Assembly (NCBI RefSeq): GCF_900089495.1 | Contig: NZ_LT605203.1 | Location: 4,557,944-4,621,943 of the forward strand | Direction of reading: 5' to 3' | Length of the DNA stretch: 64,000 nt | Origin: Thiomonas sp. X19 | Lineage (GTDB): Bacteria; Pseudomonadota; Gammaproteobacteria; Burkholderiales; Burkholderiaceae_C | Shown: in pieces, positions 8,083 to 17,333 of the stretch | How the letters are laid out: every line of letters begins with the position of its first letter | How positions within the stretch are numbered: position 1 is the stretch's first letter | Program-made: the position numbers and the translations under genes | The notes under the pieces: model-generated | Told to the model about the DNA's origin: nothing | Databases searched by the model: none | Seen by the model: only the letters and a program-made list of their open reading frames with translations

Positions 8083-8649
8083 TCACCACTTCGCGGCCAG
8101 CCCATCACCCTTGGGCGCCAGCGGGCTCGCCTGCGGCGTCCAGGTGACGACAGGCCGCACCGGCGGCAGCGCGGCGCCGACAGTGGCCCATGACGCGATC
8201 TGCCCGCCCGGAATGGCTGGCACGACGACGCCTGCTTTTCCGAAAACCTTTTCCCCATAAGCCATTCCCACTGGGCTGCTGAGCTTGCCGGTGTTGTACG
8301 CCGACAAAGTGGAGCGCAGATCGCCAGAGCGCGACCAACCTTCCAACAGAACCGTCTGCGCAGCGCTCAGATTCATGCAGGGATCGAGAATCTGATCGAC
8401 GCCCAGCCCCAGACTGGGCAGATTCCTGCTGTTGATCTGCGCTAGGCCGATGTCCACCGAGTGCCCCTGGGCGATCAACTCCCTCGCCAGCCGTGCGACC
8501 TCGGCCACTGTTGCCGGCGCATAGCTCTTGCCGCTGGTGTTGTCGTGCAGGGCCAGCGGATTGCCGCCGCTTTCCTGCTGCACGATGGCGGCCAGGGTCA
8601 CCGGCGCGACCTGTGGTGCGCATTGCTCCATCAAGGCGATAGCGCTCAT
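8083..8649 (-). CDS. VirB1-like lytic transglycosylase
   Basis: The frame from ATG 8649 reads MSAIALMEQCAPQVAPVTLA, then IVQQESGGNPLALHDNT with the catalytic glutamate of SLT-fold transglycosylases, and IGLAQINSRNLPSLGL with the conserved GLxQIN motif. VirB1 proteins open peptidoglycan locally for the type IV secretion channel. No signal peptide is obvious at this start. Its ATG overlaps the stop of the upstream lipoprotein gene by 4 bp, so both are one transcription unit read away from topB. Confidence 0.85.
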   Translation of the reverse strand: MSAIALMEQCAPQVAPVTLAAIVQQESGGNPLALHDNTSGKSYAPATVAEVARLARELIAQGHSVDIGLAQINSRNLPSLGLGVDQILDPCMNLSAAQTVLLEGWSRSGDLRSTLSAYNTGKLSSPVGMAYGEKVFGKAGVVVPAIPGGQIASWATVGAALPPVRPVVTWTPQASPLAPKGDGLAAKW

Positions 8650-8822
8650 TGGGTGGAAGGTGAAGAAACGACAGATTGCGGCGCAGGGGTGGTCGCTCGC
8701 TGATCGGGGGCCGAAGGCGAACCCGGCGTGCGAGCTTCCCCGCCGCCGCAGCCGGACAAGGCCACCGCGCAGAGGGCGAGGGTGGCCCAGTATCGGACCG
8801 CGACGGATACCCGCGACTTCAT
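8646..8822 (-). CDS. Small lipoprotein, VirB7-like position
   Basis: The product (MKSRVSVAVRYWATLALCAV...) has a signal peptide with lipobox LSGC, then a short proline/serine-rich tail; total 58 residues. This size and context suit an outer-membrane lipoprotein such as VirB7/TrbH-like or an entry-exclusion lipoprotein. It overlaps the VirB1-like gene by 4 bp. A repeated transfer leader element lies about 130 bp upstream. Confidence 0.65.
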   Translation of the reverse strand: MKSRVSVAVRYWATLALCAVALSGCGGGEARTPGSPSAPDQRATTPAPQSVVSSPSTQ

Positions 8823-8962
8823 GCCAAGCCCCCTGTTTCTGAGCATTCAAAACGCACGACGTGGGAGCCCACGGGCAATAGCCGGTGCTCCACATGTGCG
8901 CGAACCGCATTGCGCAGCGCAATCGCCTCAAACTGTGCACCGTGCTGCTTGAGCGACGCCAG
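8819..8962 (-). CDS. Possible short ORF with non-ATG start
   Basis: Between the leader element and the lipoprotein gene an open frame encodes about 47 residues ending VRAHVEHRLLPVGSHVVRFE plus CSETGGLA, with protein-like composition. Its TGA overlaps the lipoprotein ATG, as in coupled genes. No ATG or GTG stands near the leader; a CTG at 8962, inside the leader hairpin, is the first candidate. Direct evidence of translation is lacking. Confidence 0.3.
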   Translation of the reverse strand: MASLKQHGAQFEAIALRNAVRAHVEHRLLPVGSHVVRFECSETGGLA

Positions 8963-9001
8963 ACGTTGGCGTCTGACCCTGACTCTGCGAGCGTGGGACA
9001 A
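8955..9001 (-). promoter_or_regulatory. Transfer leader element, copy 1 (minus strand)
   Basis: Read on the minus strand, the core at 9001-8974 is a variant of GTCCCCACCCCGCAGAGTCA. It is followed by a hairpin with arms GACGCCA and TGGCGTC around the loop ACGTC (8973-8955). It faces the lipoprotein/VirB1 operon. Arm sequence differs from copies 5, 7 and 9 but pairing is kept. Confidence 0.7.
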
Positions 9002-9010
9002 CTGCCCCAT

Positions 9011-9034
9011 GACCCCACCGCGCAGAGTCCCCAG
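9011..9034 (+). promoter_or_regulatory. Transfer leader element, copy 2, degenerate
   Basis: The core reads GACCCCACCGCGCAGAGTCC and then diverges; no hairpin follows. It stands 28 bp before the topB start and back to back with copy 1, so the two elements serve the divergent operons. It is the weakest of the nine copies. Confidence 0.5.
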
Positions 9035-9061
9035 AGAACCACCCCTTCCTGGAGACACAGC

Positions 9062-11233
9062 ATGCGCCTCATCATTGCCGAAAAACCCTCTGTCGCCCAA
9101 GCCATCGCCAGCGTGCTGGGCGGAGCCAGAAAAGCGGACGGCTACATCGATTGCCCAAGCCTCAAAACTCGCGTGACCTGGTGCTTCGGCCATCTGCTGG
9201 AGCAGGCCAAGCCCGAGGACTATGTGGACGGCGGCAGAGTGACGGCATCCCACCTGCCGGTCATCCCCAGCGCATGGAAGCTCTCACCTCGCGATGGCGG
9301 CGCGGGCAAGCAGATCAAGGTGATTCGGGACTTGCTCAAAGACACGACCGAAGTCGTCAACGCGGGCGACGCCGACCGTGAAGGGCAGTTGCTGGTCGAT
9401 GAAGTCTTGCTGTTCCTCAACTGGAAGGGCAAGACCCTGCGCCTGTGGCTGTCCAGCCTGGATGACGAGAGCGTGCGGCGCGCGCTGGCGACCCTCAAGA
9501 ACAACGACACCTTGCGCCCCCTCTACGAATCCGCTCTGGCCCGCCAGCGTGCCGACTGGCTCATGGGCATGAACGCCTCCATCGCCCTGAGCCGCAATCT
9601 GCAAGCCCGCGGGGTGCAGGGGGCCTGGAGCGTGGGCCGCGTGCAGACCCCCACCCTGGCGCTGCTCGTTGACCGCCAGCGCGAGATCGAGCACTTCAAG
9701 CCGCGCGATCACTACCAGGTGCAGGCAGCCCTTGATGGCGACATCCGCGCCCTCTGGCAGATCCCCGAAGACCTGCAGACCGACGACGGCCTGCTGCTGG
9801 ACAAGTCCGCCGCCGAAGCCTGCGCTAAGACGGTGCAGGGCCAGCGTGCGACCATCGCCGCTTTCACCCGCAAGGCGGGCGAGCGTCAGGCACCGATGCC
9901 CTATGCCCTCAGCACCCTGCAGAAAACCGCCAGCAGCCGACTGGGACTCTCCGCCAAGGACACGCTGGCCGCGGCCCAGGAACTCTACGAAGCCAAGCTC
10001 GCCACCTACCCGCGCTCCGACTGTCCCTGGCTCCCCATCGAAATGCACGCCGCTGCCGCGCAGATCATTCGCGCCCTGGGCGCAGCGGACATCGCGGGCA
10101 TCGACCCTGAACGCCGCCATCCCGCCTGGAATACCGCCAAGGTGGAAGCACATCATGGCATCATTCCTACAGGCCGCAGCCTCGCCGAGGTCTCGGGCCT
10201 GTCCGAGAACGCGAAAAGGGTGTACAGCCTGCTGCGCGAGTCTTACCTGCGCCTGTTCATGCCGCCGGAAACCTTCGAGACCCGCGAAGCCCTGTTCACC
10301 TTTCCCGGTGCAGAGCGCTTCAAGGCCAGCGCCCGCATCGTGCAGGAACCTGGATGGACGCAGCTCGGCCAAGCTGACAACAGCGCGGAAGGCGGCGAGC
10401 ACGAACTGCCCGCCAGGCTGCTCATCCTGACCGAGGGCCAGCAACTGGCCTGCGAGTCCGCGCAAGTGCAGGCCAAGCGCACCAGTCCGCCAAAACCCTA
10501 CACCGACGGCACGCTCATCGCCGCCATGACCGGCGTGCACAAGCTGGTCACCGACCCGAAGCTCAAAGCCCGTCTCAAAGAGACCTCCGGCCTAGGCACG
10601 GAGGCGACGCGCGCGTCGATGATCGAAGTGCTGATCGCCCGCGAATACGCTGAGCGCAAAAAGAAGGAGATTCACCCGACCGACCGCGGCGTGCAGTTGA
10701 TCGACATGCTGCGCAAGGTCGCCCCTGAGCTGGCCGATCCCGGCACGACCGCCCTACAGGAAGATGCCCTGGCAGCAGTGGCCAGCGCCCGGGCGACGTT
10801 CAACGCCTTCATGACGGAACAGATCGACAGCGTGCGCGAGTCTACCCAAAAGCTGCTGGTCGGCCAGCTCGGCGCAGCGCCCGCCATTCTCCACGCCTGC
10901 CCCGCCTGCGGCGGCAGCCGATGCGCCAAACGCACCAGCAAGGCCGCGGCGACCTATCACCGCTGCCTGGATTGCGACGCCGCATTCGGCGACGACGGCG
11001 GCAAACCCGGCAAGCGATTCGAGGACAAGCCGCAGGGCGATGGCGCAGCAAGCAAAGCGCCCGCATCCGGCCCGAAGTGCCCGACCTGCAAGAAGTCCAC
11101 CTTCAGGAATGAAACCAAGACCGGCAAGGCTTACTACCGCTGCGGCGGGTGCAAGGGGGCTTGGTGGCCGGATCGCAAGGATGAAGGCAAGCTTGGGGCG
11201 AAGTGGGAAGACAAGGCGGGAGCCCGAGCGTAA
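9062..11233 (+). CDS. topB: DNA topoisomerase III (TraE/TopB type)
   Basis: The 723-residue product has a Toprim domain (MRLIIAEKPSVAQAIASVLG; acidic DADREG at 103-108), the type IA core with catalytic tyrosine in KLATYPRSD (Tyr about 316), and two C-terminal zinc-ribbon modules (CPACGGSRC...CLDC and CPTCKKSTF...CGGC). RP4 TraE is a homologous enzyme. It decatenates and relaxes DNA by single-strand passage, useful when single-stranded transfer intermediates are processed. GGAG lies 8 bases before the ATG at 9062. A diverged broken second copy of the C-terminal third lies at 18.9 kb. Confidence 0.95.
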   Translation: MRLIIAEKPSVAQAIASVLGGARKADGYIDCPSLKTRVTWCFGHLLEQAKPEDYVDGGRVTASHLPVIPSAWKLSPRDGGAGKQIKVIRDLLKDTTEVVNAGDADREGQLLVDEVLLFLNWKGKTLRLWLSSLDDESVRRALATLKNNDTLRPLYESALARQRADWLMGMNASIALSRNLQARGVQGAWSVGRVQTPTLALLVDRQREIEHFKPRDHYQVQAALDGDIRALWQIPEDLQTDDGLLLDKSAAEACAKTVQGQRATIAAFTRKAGERQAPMPYALSTLQKTASSRLGLSAKDTLAAAQELYEAKLATYPRSDCPWLPIEMHAAAAQIIRALGAADIAGIDPERRHPAWNTAKVEAHHGIIPTGRSLAEVSGLSENAKRVYSLLRESYLRLFMPPETFETREALFTFPGAERFKASARIVQEPGWTQLGQADNSAEGGEHELPARLLILTEGQQLACESAQVQAKRTSPPKPYTDGTLIAAMTGVHKLVTDPKLKARLKETSGLGTEATRASMIEVLIAREYAERKKKEIHPTDRGVQLIDMLRKVAPELADPGTTALQEDALAAVASARATFNAFMTEQIDSVRESTQKLLVGQLGAAPAILHACPACGGSRCAKRTSKAAATYHRCLDCDAAFGDDGGKPGKRFEDKPQGDGAASKAPASGPKCPTCKKSTFRNETKTGKAYYRCGGCKGAWWPDRKDEGKLGAKWEDKAGARA

Positions 11234-11249
11234 AACCTAGAATCGACCT

Positions 11250-12077
11250 ATGTCCCAATCACTAGCCGCGCTGCTAAAGCTCATTGACACCCGCAAGGCG
11301 CTGCTCGACGCCCGTCGCCCGCTGCCGCCAGCAACGCTCGCTAGTCTGCATGACAAACTGGCGCTGGAGTGGACCTACAACTCCAACGCCATCGAGGGGA
11401 ACACCCTGACGCTGCGTGAGACGCAGGTCGTGCTCGAAGGCATTACCGTGGGCGGCAAATCGCTGAGGGAGCACCTCGAAGCGATCAACCATCAGGAAGC
11501 CATCGGGGCGGTGGAATCGCTCATCCAGTCGGGCAAGCAGATGACCGAATGGGACGTGCGCGGCATCCACCAGATCGTACTCAAAGGCATAGCCCCGGAG
11601 TATGCCGGGCGCTACCGCACAGAAAACGTCGCCATCGTAGGGGCGAGTCATACGCCGCCCGCCGCAGTGCAAGTGCCCGAGCGCATGACCGAACTGATGC
11701 GGTGGCTCAACAGCACGCCATCGGGTGGCCTGCATCCCGTGGCACGCGCTGCGGAATTTCATACCCGCTTCGTCGAAATCCACCCGTTCGTTGACGGCAA
11801 TGGCCGCACCGGAAGACTGCTGATGAATGCCGTGCTCATGCAGGATGGGTATCCCCCAGCGGTGATTCGCGCAGAGAACCGGCCCGCCTACTACGACGCG
11901 CTTGATCGCGCCTGCGTGACCAGAGACTATGGCGACATCACGCGCCTAGTGGCTCAAGAGACGATACGTTCCCTAGACAGCTATCTTGAAGTCATTGAAG
12001 GCAGGCAGCCAGGACGAGAACCAGAGCAGACCCAGCGGCGCGTGAAACGACCAGGGCGGACAGGTGTCGAGCGTTAA
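11250..12077 (+). CDS. Fic-domain protein with N-terminal inhibitory motif
   Basis: The Fic motif HPFVDGNGRTGR starts at residue 178, complete for AMP transfer. An N-terminal SNAIEGN (45-51) matches the [S/T]xxxE[G/N] inhibitory helix whose glutamate blocks ATP binding, so this is a self-inhibited class II Fic protein. A C-terminal basic tail follows. Such proteins AMPylate host targets such as gyrase or chaperones. TAGAAT at 11238-11243 ends 6 bases before the ATG and no ribosome site is seen, so the message may be leaderless. A truncated relative follows the second topB copy at 19.46 kb, so topB-fic is a stable pair. Confidence 0.9.
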   Translation: MSQSLAALLKLIDTRKALLDARRPLPPATLASLHDKLALEWTYNSNAIEGNTLTLRETQVVLEGITVGGKSLREHLEAINHQEAIGAVESLIQSGKQMTEWDVRGIHQIVLKGIAPEYAGRYRTENVAIVGASHTPPAAVQVPERMTELMRWLNSTPSGGLHPVARAAEFHTRFVEIHPFVDGNGRTGRLLMNAVLMQDGYPPAVIRAENRPAYYDALDRACVTRDYGDITRLVAQETIRSLDSYLEVIEGRQPGREPEQTQRRVKRPGRTGVER

Positions 12078-12136
12078 CCATCATTCCGGCAGAAATGCCA
12101 TGGGGAAGTGGGAGGAGCGGAAGTAAAATCAACGAC

Positions 12137-12204
12137 ATGAATGAACGTGCCCGCCACCTGGAGGGTGCACGTCAGCACATGGCCGCCAAGGCTGAAAAAC
12201 TTCA
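12137..12204 (+). pseudogene. Start of an element gene cut by cargo 1
   Basis: An ATG at 12137 opens MNERARHLEGARQHMAAKAE plus KLHHW, which looks like a genuine helical protein start. TAAAAT ends 7 bases before the ATG, like the fic promoter. The frame then runs into the antisense of the FAD oxidoreductase gene at about 12200, so the true continuation has been lost. This marks the left edge of the 12.2-18.9 kb insertion. The identity of the original gene is unknown. Confidence 0.4.
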
Positions 12205-13617
12205 TCATTGGAACGTGTCATATCGGTCTGTCACACGCAGGACCTTGCCCGGATTCATGATGTTGCGGGGGTCCAGGGCCTTCTTGATCGCAACCATGGC
12301 GTGCATTGAAGGGCCACGTTCGAGTTCAAGAAAATCGAGCTTTCCGTATCCAATGCCATGCTCCCCCGTGCATGTCCCACCGAGTCTGATGGCGCGCCGC
12401 ATCAAGCGGGCGTTGAGTTCCGCTGCGCGCGTCATTTCATCGGCATCGTCGGGGTTGACAACGATGCACAGGTGGAAATTGCCATCACCAACATGTCCGC
12501 ACATCGGCGCAGTCAACCCCAACTCCAGAACGTCTTGCCGAGCAGCAACTGCGGCATCACCGAGCATGGAGATCGGTACGCACGCATCGGTTGGTATGCC
12601 ATGACATCCTGGACGCAGCGCTAGCGCTGCCCACCACACATCGTGCCGCGCTTGCCAGAGTTGGGAGCGAGCCTCGGGCGTCGTCGCCCAAGCGTAGCCA
12701 GAGCCTCCGTTGTCGCGCGCGATGGCCTCAACCATCTCGACTTGTTCTGCGAGGCTCGCGGGGGAACCTTGAAACTCGAAAAACAACGTTGGCACCTCAG
12801 GCAGATTAAGCTTCGAATAGCGATTGCAGGCTGCAACTTGCAGTTCATCCAGAAATTCGATGCGGCCAATGGGGATACCTGTCTGGATCACCTGGATGAC
12901 TGTGTCGATGGCTGTCTGCAGACTGGGGAAGCCACATCGTGCCGCACTCACGCCTTCTGGCAGTGGATGCAGTCTGAGCGTCAACTCGGTGATGATCCCC
13001 AAAGTCCCTTCAGCACCTGTAAACAGGCGGGTCAAGTCATAGCCTGCTGCAGATTTCCTGGCGCGCCCACCCGTTTCGATAATCTCTCCACTGGACATCA
13101 CGACCTGAAGTGACATCACGTTGTCACGCATCGTGCCATAGCGCACCGCATTCGTTCCTGACGCGCGCGTCGACGCCATGCCGCCAAGAGAGGCATCCGC
13201 GCCCGGATCGATTGGAAAGTGAAGCCCGGTGCCATGCAATTCAGCGTTCAACTGTTTTCGCGTCACTCCGGCCTGTACTCGGCAATCGAAGTCTGCGGTG
13301 TTGACTTCGAGGATGGCATTCATCTGCGACAGATCAATGCATATGCCGCCTGAGATCGCCCCGATTCCTCCCTCACAGGATGTTCCCGTACCGAATGGAA
13401 TGACAGGAACTGAAGATGCGTGGCAGATATCGACAACTGCTGCGACATCCTGCGTGGACTTCGCAAAGACGACGGCATCAGGTGGGCATGTCGGATGAAA
13501 GGAGACATCTTTTCCGTGCTGATCGCGAATGGTTTGACCCAGTGCACATCGCTCACCGAATAATTCCCTCAGTTGAGTGATGATCTGCGCCTTCTCGCTT
13601 TTCGCCACGGCAGTCAT
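12205..13617 (-). CDS. FAD-linked D-2-hydroxyacid dehydrogenase (GlcD/D-LDH family)
   Basis: The 470-residue product has an FAD_binding_4 domain (VPVIPFGTGTSCEGGIGAIS, PIDPGADASLGGMASTRASG, RARKSAAGYDLTRLFTGAEG) and the FAD-oxidase C domain ending with GGTCTGEHGIGYGKLDFLEL and DPRNIMNPGKV. Such enzymes oxidise D-lactate, glycolate or similar 2-hydroxyacids, passing electrons to quinone or cytochrome. It is the last gene of a minus-strand set, 100 bp after the MFS exporter. Substrate unknown. Confidence 0.88.
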   Translation of the reverse strand: MTAVAKSEKAQIITQLRELFGERCALGQTIRDQHGKDVSFHPTCPPDAVVFAKSTQDVAAVVDICHASSVPVIPFGTGTSCEGGIGAISGGICIDLSQMNAILEVNTADFDCRVQAGVTRKQLNAELHGTGLHFPIDPGADASLGGMASTRASGTNAVRYGTMRDNVMSLQVVMSSGEIIETGGRARKSAAGYDLTRLFTGAEGTLGIITELTLRLHPLPEGVSAARCGFPSLQTAIDTVIQVIQTGIPIGRIEFLDELQVAACNRYSKLNLPEVPTLFFEFQGSPASLAEQVEMVEAIARDNGGSGYAWATTPEARSQLWQARHDVWWAALALRPGCHGIPTDACVPISMLGDAAVAARQDVLELGLTAPMCGHVGDGNFHLCIVVNPDDADEMTRAAELNARLMRRAIRLGGTCTGEHGIGYGKLDFLELERGPSMHAMVAIKKALDPRNIMNPGKVLRVTDRYDTFQ

Positions 13618-13718
13618 TTGACGTCCCCCTGGGGTTGGTTAATCAAGCACATTGTGGACCGGTCCATTCGTCACATTTCAGGCGCAGATCCTGGGTATTG
13701 AATTTCTTGAAGCACACA

Positions 13719-15107
13719 TCAGCGCAGCGTCCAGGCCGCGATGAGGGCCCCGGCCAGCAAAGCCAGCGCCGCCCCTAGCAGCGCCGCACCTGTGCCCGCC
13801 ATGCCTCCCGCGTGCAGATGCAGGAAACCGCCAAGCAAGGCGATGCCCAGCGCGCCCGCCGCTTGCCGTGCGGTGTTGTTCACCGCCGAGGCCATGCCGG
13901 CGCGTTCGTGCGGCACGGCGCCGATGGCGGCATGCACCACGGCCGGCATGGCCGGCACCAGGCCCAGCCCGGCCAGCAGCAGCCAGGGCGCCATCGCAAG
14001 AAATGGGGTCTGCGCCTCAACACGCACCAAGCCGAGATAGGCGACCCCCATCAGCGCCAACCCGGCGACAGATGTCCAGCGCGCGCCGAACCGCCCCACC
14101 AGCCGCCCGCCGAACGACACCAGCACCACGAAGGGCAGAAACATCACGCTCAGCCGCACCCCGGCCTGCGCCGCCGACAAGCCTTGCACGTGCTGGAAGA
14201 ACAAACTCATGGCGAACAGCATGCCCATGACGCCGAAGTTCATCAAGCCCGCCGCCACATTGGCGCCGGTAAACGCAGGAAGGCGGAAGAAGGTCAGCGG
14301 AATCAGCGGCTGAATCACGCGGCCCTCCCACCAGACAAAGAGCCCGCCGCCCAACACGGTGACGCCGCCAGCCAGCAGGATGGGCGGTGCGGCCCAGCCC
14401 AGCGCATGGCCTTCGATCAGGGCGAACAGCAAGGCGGCCAAGCTCACCGTGGCCAGCACCTGCCCGACCGCGTCCAGCTTCCGCTGAGTGTCCCCGTGAG
14501 ATTCGCGCACGGAGCGGGCGGTCAGCAGCAAAGCCACCAGCCCGACCGGCAGATTGATCCAGAAGATCGCCCGCCAGCCCAGCGCATCGACCAGCACCCC
14601 GCCCAAGGTCGGCCCGGCCACCAGCGCCACTCCTGAAATACCCGCCCACAGGCCGATGGCCCGCGCCCGCAGGCGCGCATCGACGAAGGCCTGTCGCAGT
14701 ATGGCCAGGGAGTTGGGCAACAAAGCCGCGGCGCCCACGCCCTGCACCACGCGCGCCGCGTTCAGCCAGGCCAGAGAGGGAGACAAGGCGCACAGCAGCG
14801 AAGCCAGCACGAAGACCACCAGGCCGAGGGTGTAGACGCGCTTGCGGCCGTACAGGTCGGCCAGTTCGCCCGCGCCCAGCATCAGGCTGCTGAAGCTCAG
14901 CGCGTAGGCGTCGCTCACCCATTGCAGGCCGGACAGCGTGGTGTGCAGTTCGCGATGAATCTGCGGCAGCGCGACGTTGACCACGGTGATGTCGAGTTGC
15001 ACCATGGACAGGCCGAGAGAAACGGCGAGCAGCAGACCGAGCGGAGACGGAACTGCACCGCCCGTGATTTGCGTTGAAGTCTCTGCAAGAGGTTCTGGTG
15101 GTGACAT
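13719..15107 (-). CDS. DHA2-type MFS exporter, 14 helices
   Basis: Motifs of the EmrB/QacA drug:H+ antiporter group are present: MVQLDITVVNVALPQIHREL in helix 1, ELADLYGRKRVY (motif A) and GISGVALVAGPTLGGVLVDA (motif C, antiporter). About 14 hydrophobic segments over 462 residues. It probably exports a small organic compound. It starts 9 bp after the methyltransferase stop, so both are co-transcribed, suggesting that the methylated compound or its precursor is the substrate. Confidence 0.88.
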   Translation of the reverse strand: MSPPEPLAETSTQITGGAVPSPLGLLLAVSLGLSMVQLDITVVNVALPQIHRELHTTLSGLQWVSDAYALSFSSLMLGAGELADLYGRKRVYTLGLVVFVLASLLCALSPSLAWLNAARVVQGVGAAALLPNSLAILRQAFVDARLRARAIGLWAGISGVALVAGPTLGGVLVDALGWRAIFWINLPVGLVALLLTARSVRESHGDTQRKLDAVGQVLATVSLAALLFALIEGHALGWAAPPILLAGGVTVLGGGLFVWWEGRVIQPLIPLTFFRLPAFTGANVAAGLMNFGVMGMLFAMSLFFQHVQGLSAAQAGVRLSVMFLPFVVLVSFGGRLVGRFGARWTSVAGLALMGVAYLGLVRVEAQTPFLAMAPWLLLAGLGLVPAMPAVVHAAIGAVPHERAGMASAVNNTARQAAGALGIALLGGFLHLHAGGMAGTGAALLGAALALLAGALIAAWTLR

Positions 15108-15116
15108 ACGGGTCAG

Positions 15117-15899
15117 TCAATGCGTCGCCGCACGCTGCGCAACCAAGGTGGTCATCGGCCAAAGCAAGGTGCAACTACCGCCCCCATCTTGCACTGTCAG
15201 GAAGTCCTGAACTCCCTCAAGACAATCCTCGTCCGAATACTCCGGCTTGGCAGAAAACAGCAGACGTAAAAACTTGCCCAGATGCTGAGAATCGGCAAAT
15301 CGCCATCGCGCGGTGTTGTCGTAGAACGCGGGGCAGCTCCAGCCCGTCAAACCACAAATTGTGGTGGCGAAATCTTGGGACAAAAATGACACCTCATGGC
15401 CGGTCACGCAGGAGCGAGCGATGAAGCTATCGAAATAGCGCGCCAATGTCGTGCCCGCAAAGATGTCGGTGATCACCAACCGACCGCCAAGTTTGGTGTG
15501 CGCGGCGAATCGCTCAAACGCCCGCATTTTGTCGCGGACATGATGGATGGCGCCGCGGCTCCAGACCGCGTCGAAACCCTTGAACGCCAGTTCCATATCC
15601 TCTGCTGCCTGGTGGTGGATACGGATATTGCGCGGCAGAATTTCGGCAAGCCCTTGCGTTTGCTCTGACGCGGGATCGACGATGTCCAGGCGGCCGTTCG
15701 CACCAAGCGTTCTGGCAATTTCGCGGCTGAAGTACCCTGTTCCGGCACCAACCTCCACAATGGATTCCCCTGGTCTTGGTTGAAGCAAGTCGTGCATTAA
15801 TTTCAAATCGTGTAGCCACGCGTCGGGATACAGACGCAGGGCATCCTGATAGTTGGTCGAGCGCTCACCACTGAATTCGGCATCGGTGTCGGCATACAT
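15117..15899 (-). CDS. Class I SAM-dependent methyltransferase
   Basis: Motif I IVEVGAGTGYFSREIA and the later SRGAIHHVRDKMRAFERFA and GGRLVITDIFAGT identify a UbiE/COQ5-like methyltransferase. I start at ATG 15899 because GGAG lies 8 bases upstream; a longer frame would add a hydrophobic leader without support. The C-terminal third (YDNTARWRFADSQHLGKFLR...) is specific and may bind the substrate. It sits between an orphan periplasmic binding protein and an exporter. Substrate unknown. Confidence 0.82.
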   Translation of the reverse strand: MYADTDAEFSGERSTNYQDALRLYPDAWLHDLKLMHDLLQPRPGESIVEVGAGTGYFSREIARTLGANGRLDIVDPASEQTQGLAEILPRNIRIHHQAAEDMELAFKGFDAVWSRGAIHHVRDKMRAFERFAAHTKLGGRLVITDIFAGTTLARYFDSFIARSCVTGHEVSFLSQDFATTICGLTGWSCPAFYDNTARWRFADSQHLGKFLRLLFSAKPEYSDEDCLEGVQDFLTVQDGGGSCTLLWPMTTLVAQRAATH

Positions 15900-15974
15900 G
15901 GCAATGATCTCCAAAATTGACAAAAGGCTGAAAACCGCGATCAACAACCGCATCCCATTGCGGCCGTGCCCGTT

Positions 15975-17120
15975 TCATTGCACGCTCTCCACCGCCAGCG
16001 GAGTTTTCTTTCCCTCTTTGAACTGCGACAGGGTGATGACCGGATGCACCAATTCGCCGGTGGAGGTGAAGCGAATGTCTTTCTTGGTCACGCCCTCGTA
16101 GTCGACGTGGCGGATGAAGGGCAGGTAGACCTTGGGATCGACCGACTTGGCTTTCATCATTGCGTGGGCCAGCACCATCGTGGCGTCATAGGCATAAGAC
16201 GAAAACGGCTGCAGGGCGGAGGCGCCGAATGCCTTCACGTAGCGGGCCTTCCATGTGGGCCCACCGGGCATGTCCTGCAGCGGCGTGCCGCCTTCGGCGC
16301 AAATCGTGCCGTTTACCGCAGGGCCGGCCAGTGTCGCTAGTTCGCTGGTGCAGATGCCGTCGCCGCCCATGAACTGCGCCTTGACGCCAAGCTGCGCCAT
16401 CTGGCGCAGCATCGGCCCGGCCTGGGCATAGGCCCCGCCGTAGAAAATCACCGCCGGATGCGCCGCCTTGATCTGGGTGAGGATGGCGGTGAAATCGGTC
16501 GCGTGGTCATTGGTGTATTGGTGATCGACGATGCGCATGCCGTCCTTCTTCGCGTCGGCAATGAACACGGAAGCGATGCCCTGGCCATAGGCGGTGCCGT
16601 CGTCCACCACCGCGGCGGTCTTGTCGTGCAGGTGGTGTGCCGCGTATTGCGCCAGGCCGGCGCCGATGGCGTCGTCGTTCGCCAGCATGCGGAAGAACGT
16701 CTTGAAGCCCTGCTGGGCAATTTTGGGATCTGTGGAAGCCGGGGTGATTTCAGGAATGCCCGCGCGGTCATAGATGCGCGAGGCTGGGTAGGTGCAGCCA
16801 GATTCGAGGTGGCCGACGACGCCGTTCACTTTTTCATCGGCGAACTTTTGCGCCACGACCGTGGCCTGCTTGGGGTCGCCCTGGTCGTCCTCCACATCCA
16901 CCTTCCAGGTCACCGGCTTGCCGTCGATGCTGGCGTGCTCGGCGTTCAGGTGCTGAATCGCCATCGAGACACCGTTGGCCGCATCCTTGCCGTAGGCAGA
17001 GGCCGGGCCGGTCATCGGCCCGGCATAGCCGAGGGTGACCACGCTGGGTGCCGCAAGGACGGGTGCTGCGGAACAGGCCGCGAGCATGGCGGCTATCGCA
17101 CAACGTTGCAAGGTCAACAT
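15975..17120 (-). CDS. Periplasmic branched-chain-amino-acid-type binding protein (orphan)
   Basis: A signal peptide (MLTLQRCAIAAMLAACSAAP, cleavage near VLAAPS) is followed by a type I periplasmic fold of the LivJ/K family: TLGYAGPMTGPASAYGKDAA, VVGHLESGCTYPASRIYDRA, DDGTAYGQGIASVF. It would capture an amino acid or amide in the periplasm. No ABC permease or ATPase gene adjoins it, so it either uses a distant transporter or acts as a sensor part. An Lrp/AsnC regulator is divergent 213 bp away. Confidence 0.88.
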   Translation of the reverse strand: MLTLQRCAIAAMLAACSAAPVLAAPSVVTLGYAGPMTGPASAYGKDAANGVSMAIQHLNAEHASIDGKPVTWKVDVEDDQGDPKQATVVAQKFADEKVNGVVGHLESGCTYPASRIYDRAGIPEITPASTDPKIAQQGFKTFFRMLANDDAIGAGLAQYAAHHLHDKTAAVVDDGTAYGQGIASVFIADAKKDGMRIVDHQYTNDHATDFTAILTQIKAAHPAVIFYGGAYAQAGPMLRQMAQLGVKAQFMGGDGICTSELATLAGPAVNGTICAEGGTPLQDMPGGPTWKARYVKAFGASALQPFSSYAYDATMVLAHAMMKAKSVDPKVYLPFIRHVDYEGVTKKDIRFTSTGELVHPVITLSQFKEGKKTPLAVESVQ

Positions 17121-17333
17121 GGTGAGACTCCTTCTCGGGAAATGCAGGCAAGGTGCGACTGACTCGGTTCTGGCTCAACTGGTACGACGAGTCAATGTCG
17201 CGCGTTGTCGCTACTGCGGTCAGGCGTAGCTGCCATCTGACGAATCGATACTATTACCAGTATGCGCTAAGATTAAAATCAAATGGTTGCAACTATGGGG
17301 TTATGCAGCAAGTATTTTTCCAATAGTGCCGTC

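Noticed and set aside
9284..10540. 418-codon antisense frame in topB
   Set aside because: Shadow of topB in a GC-rich gene.
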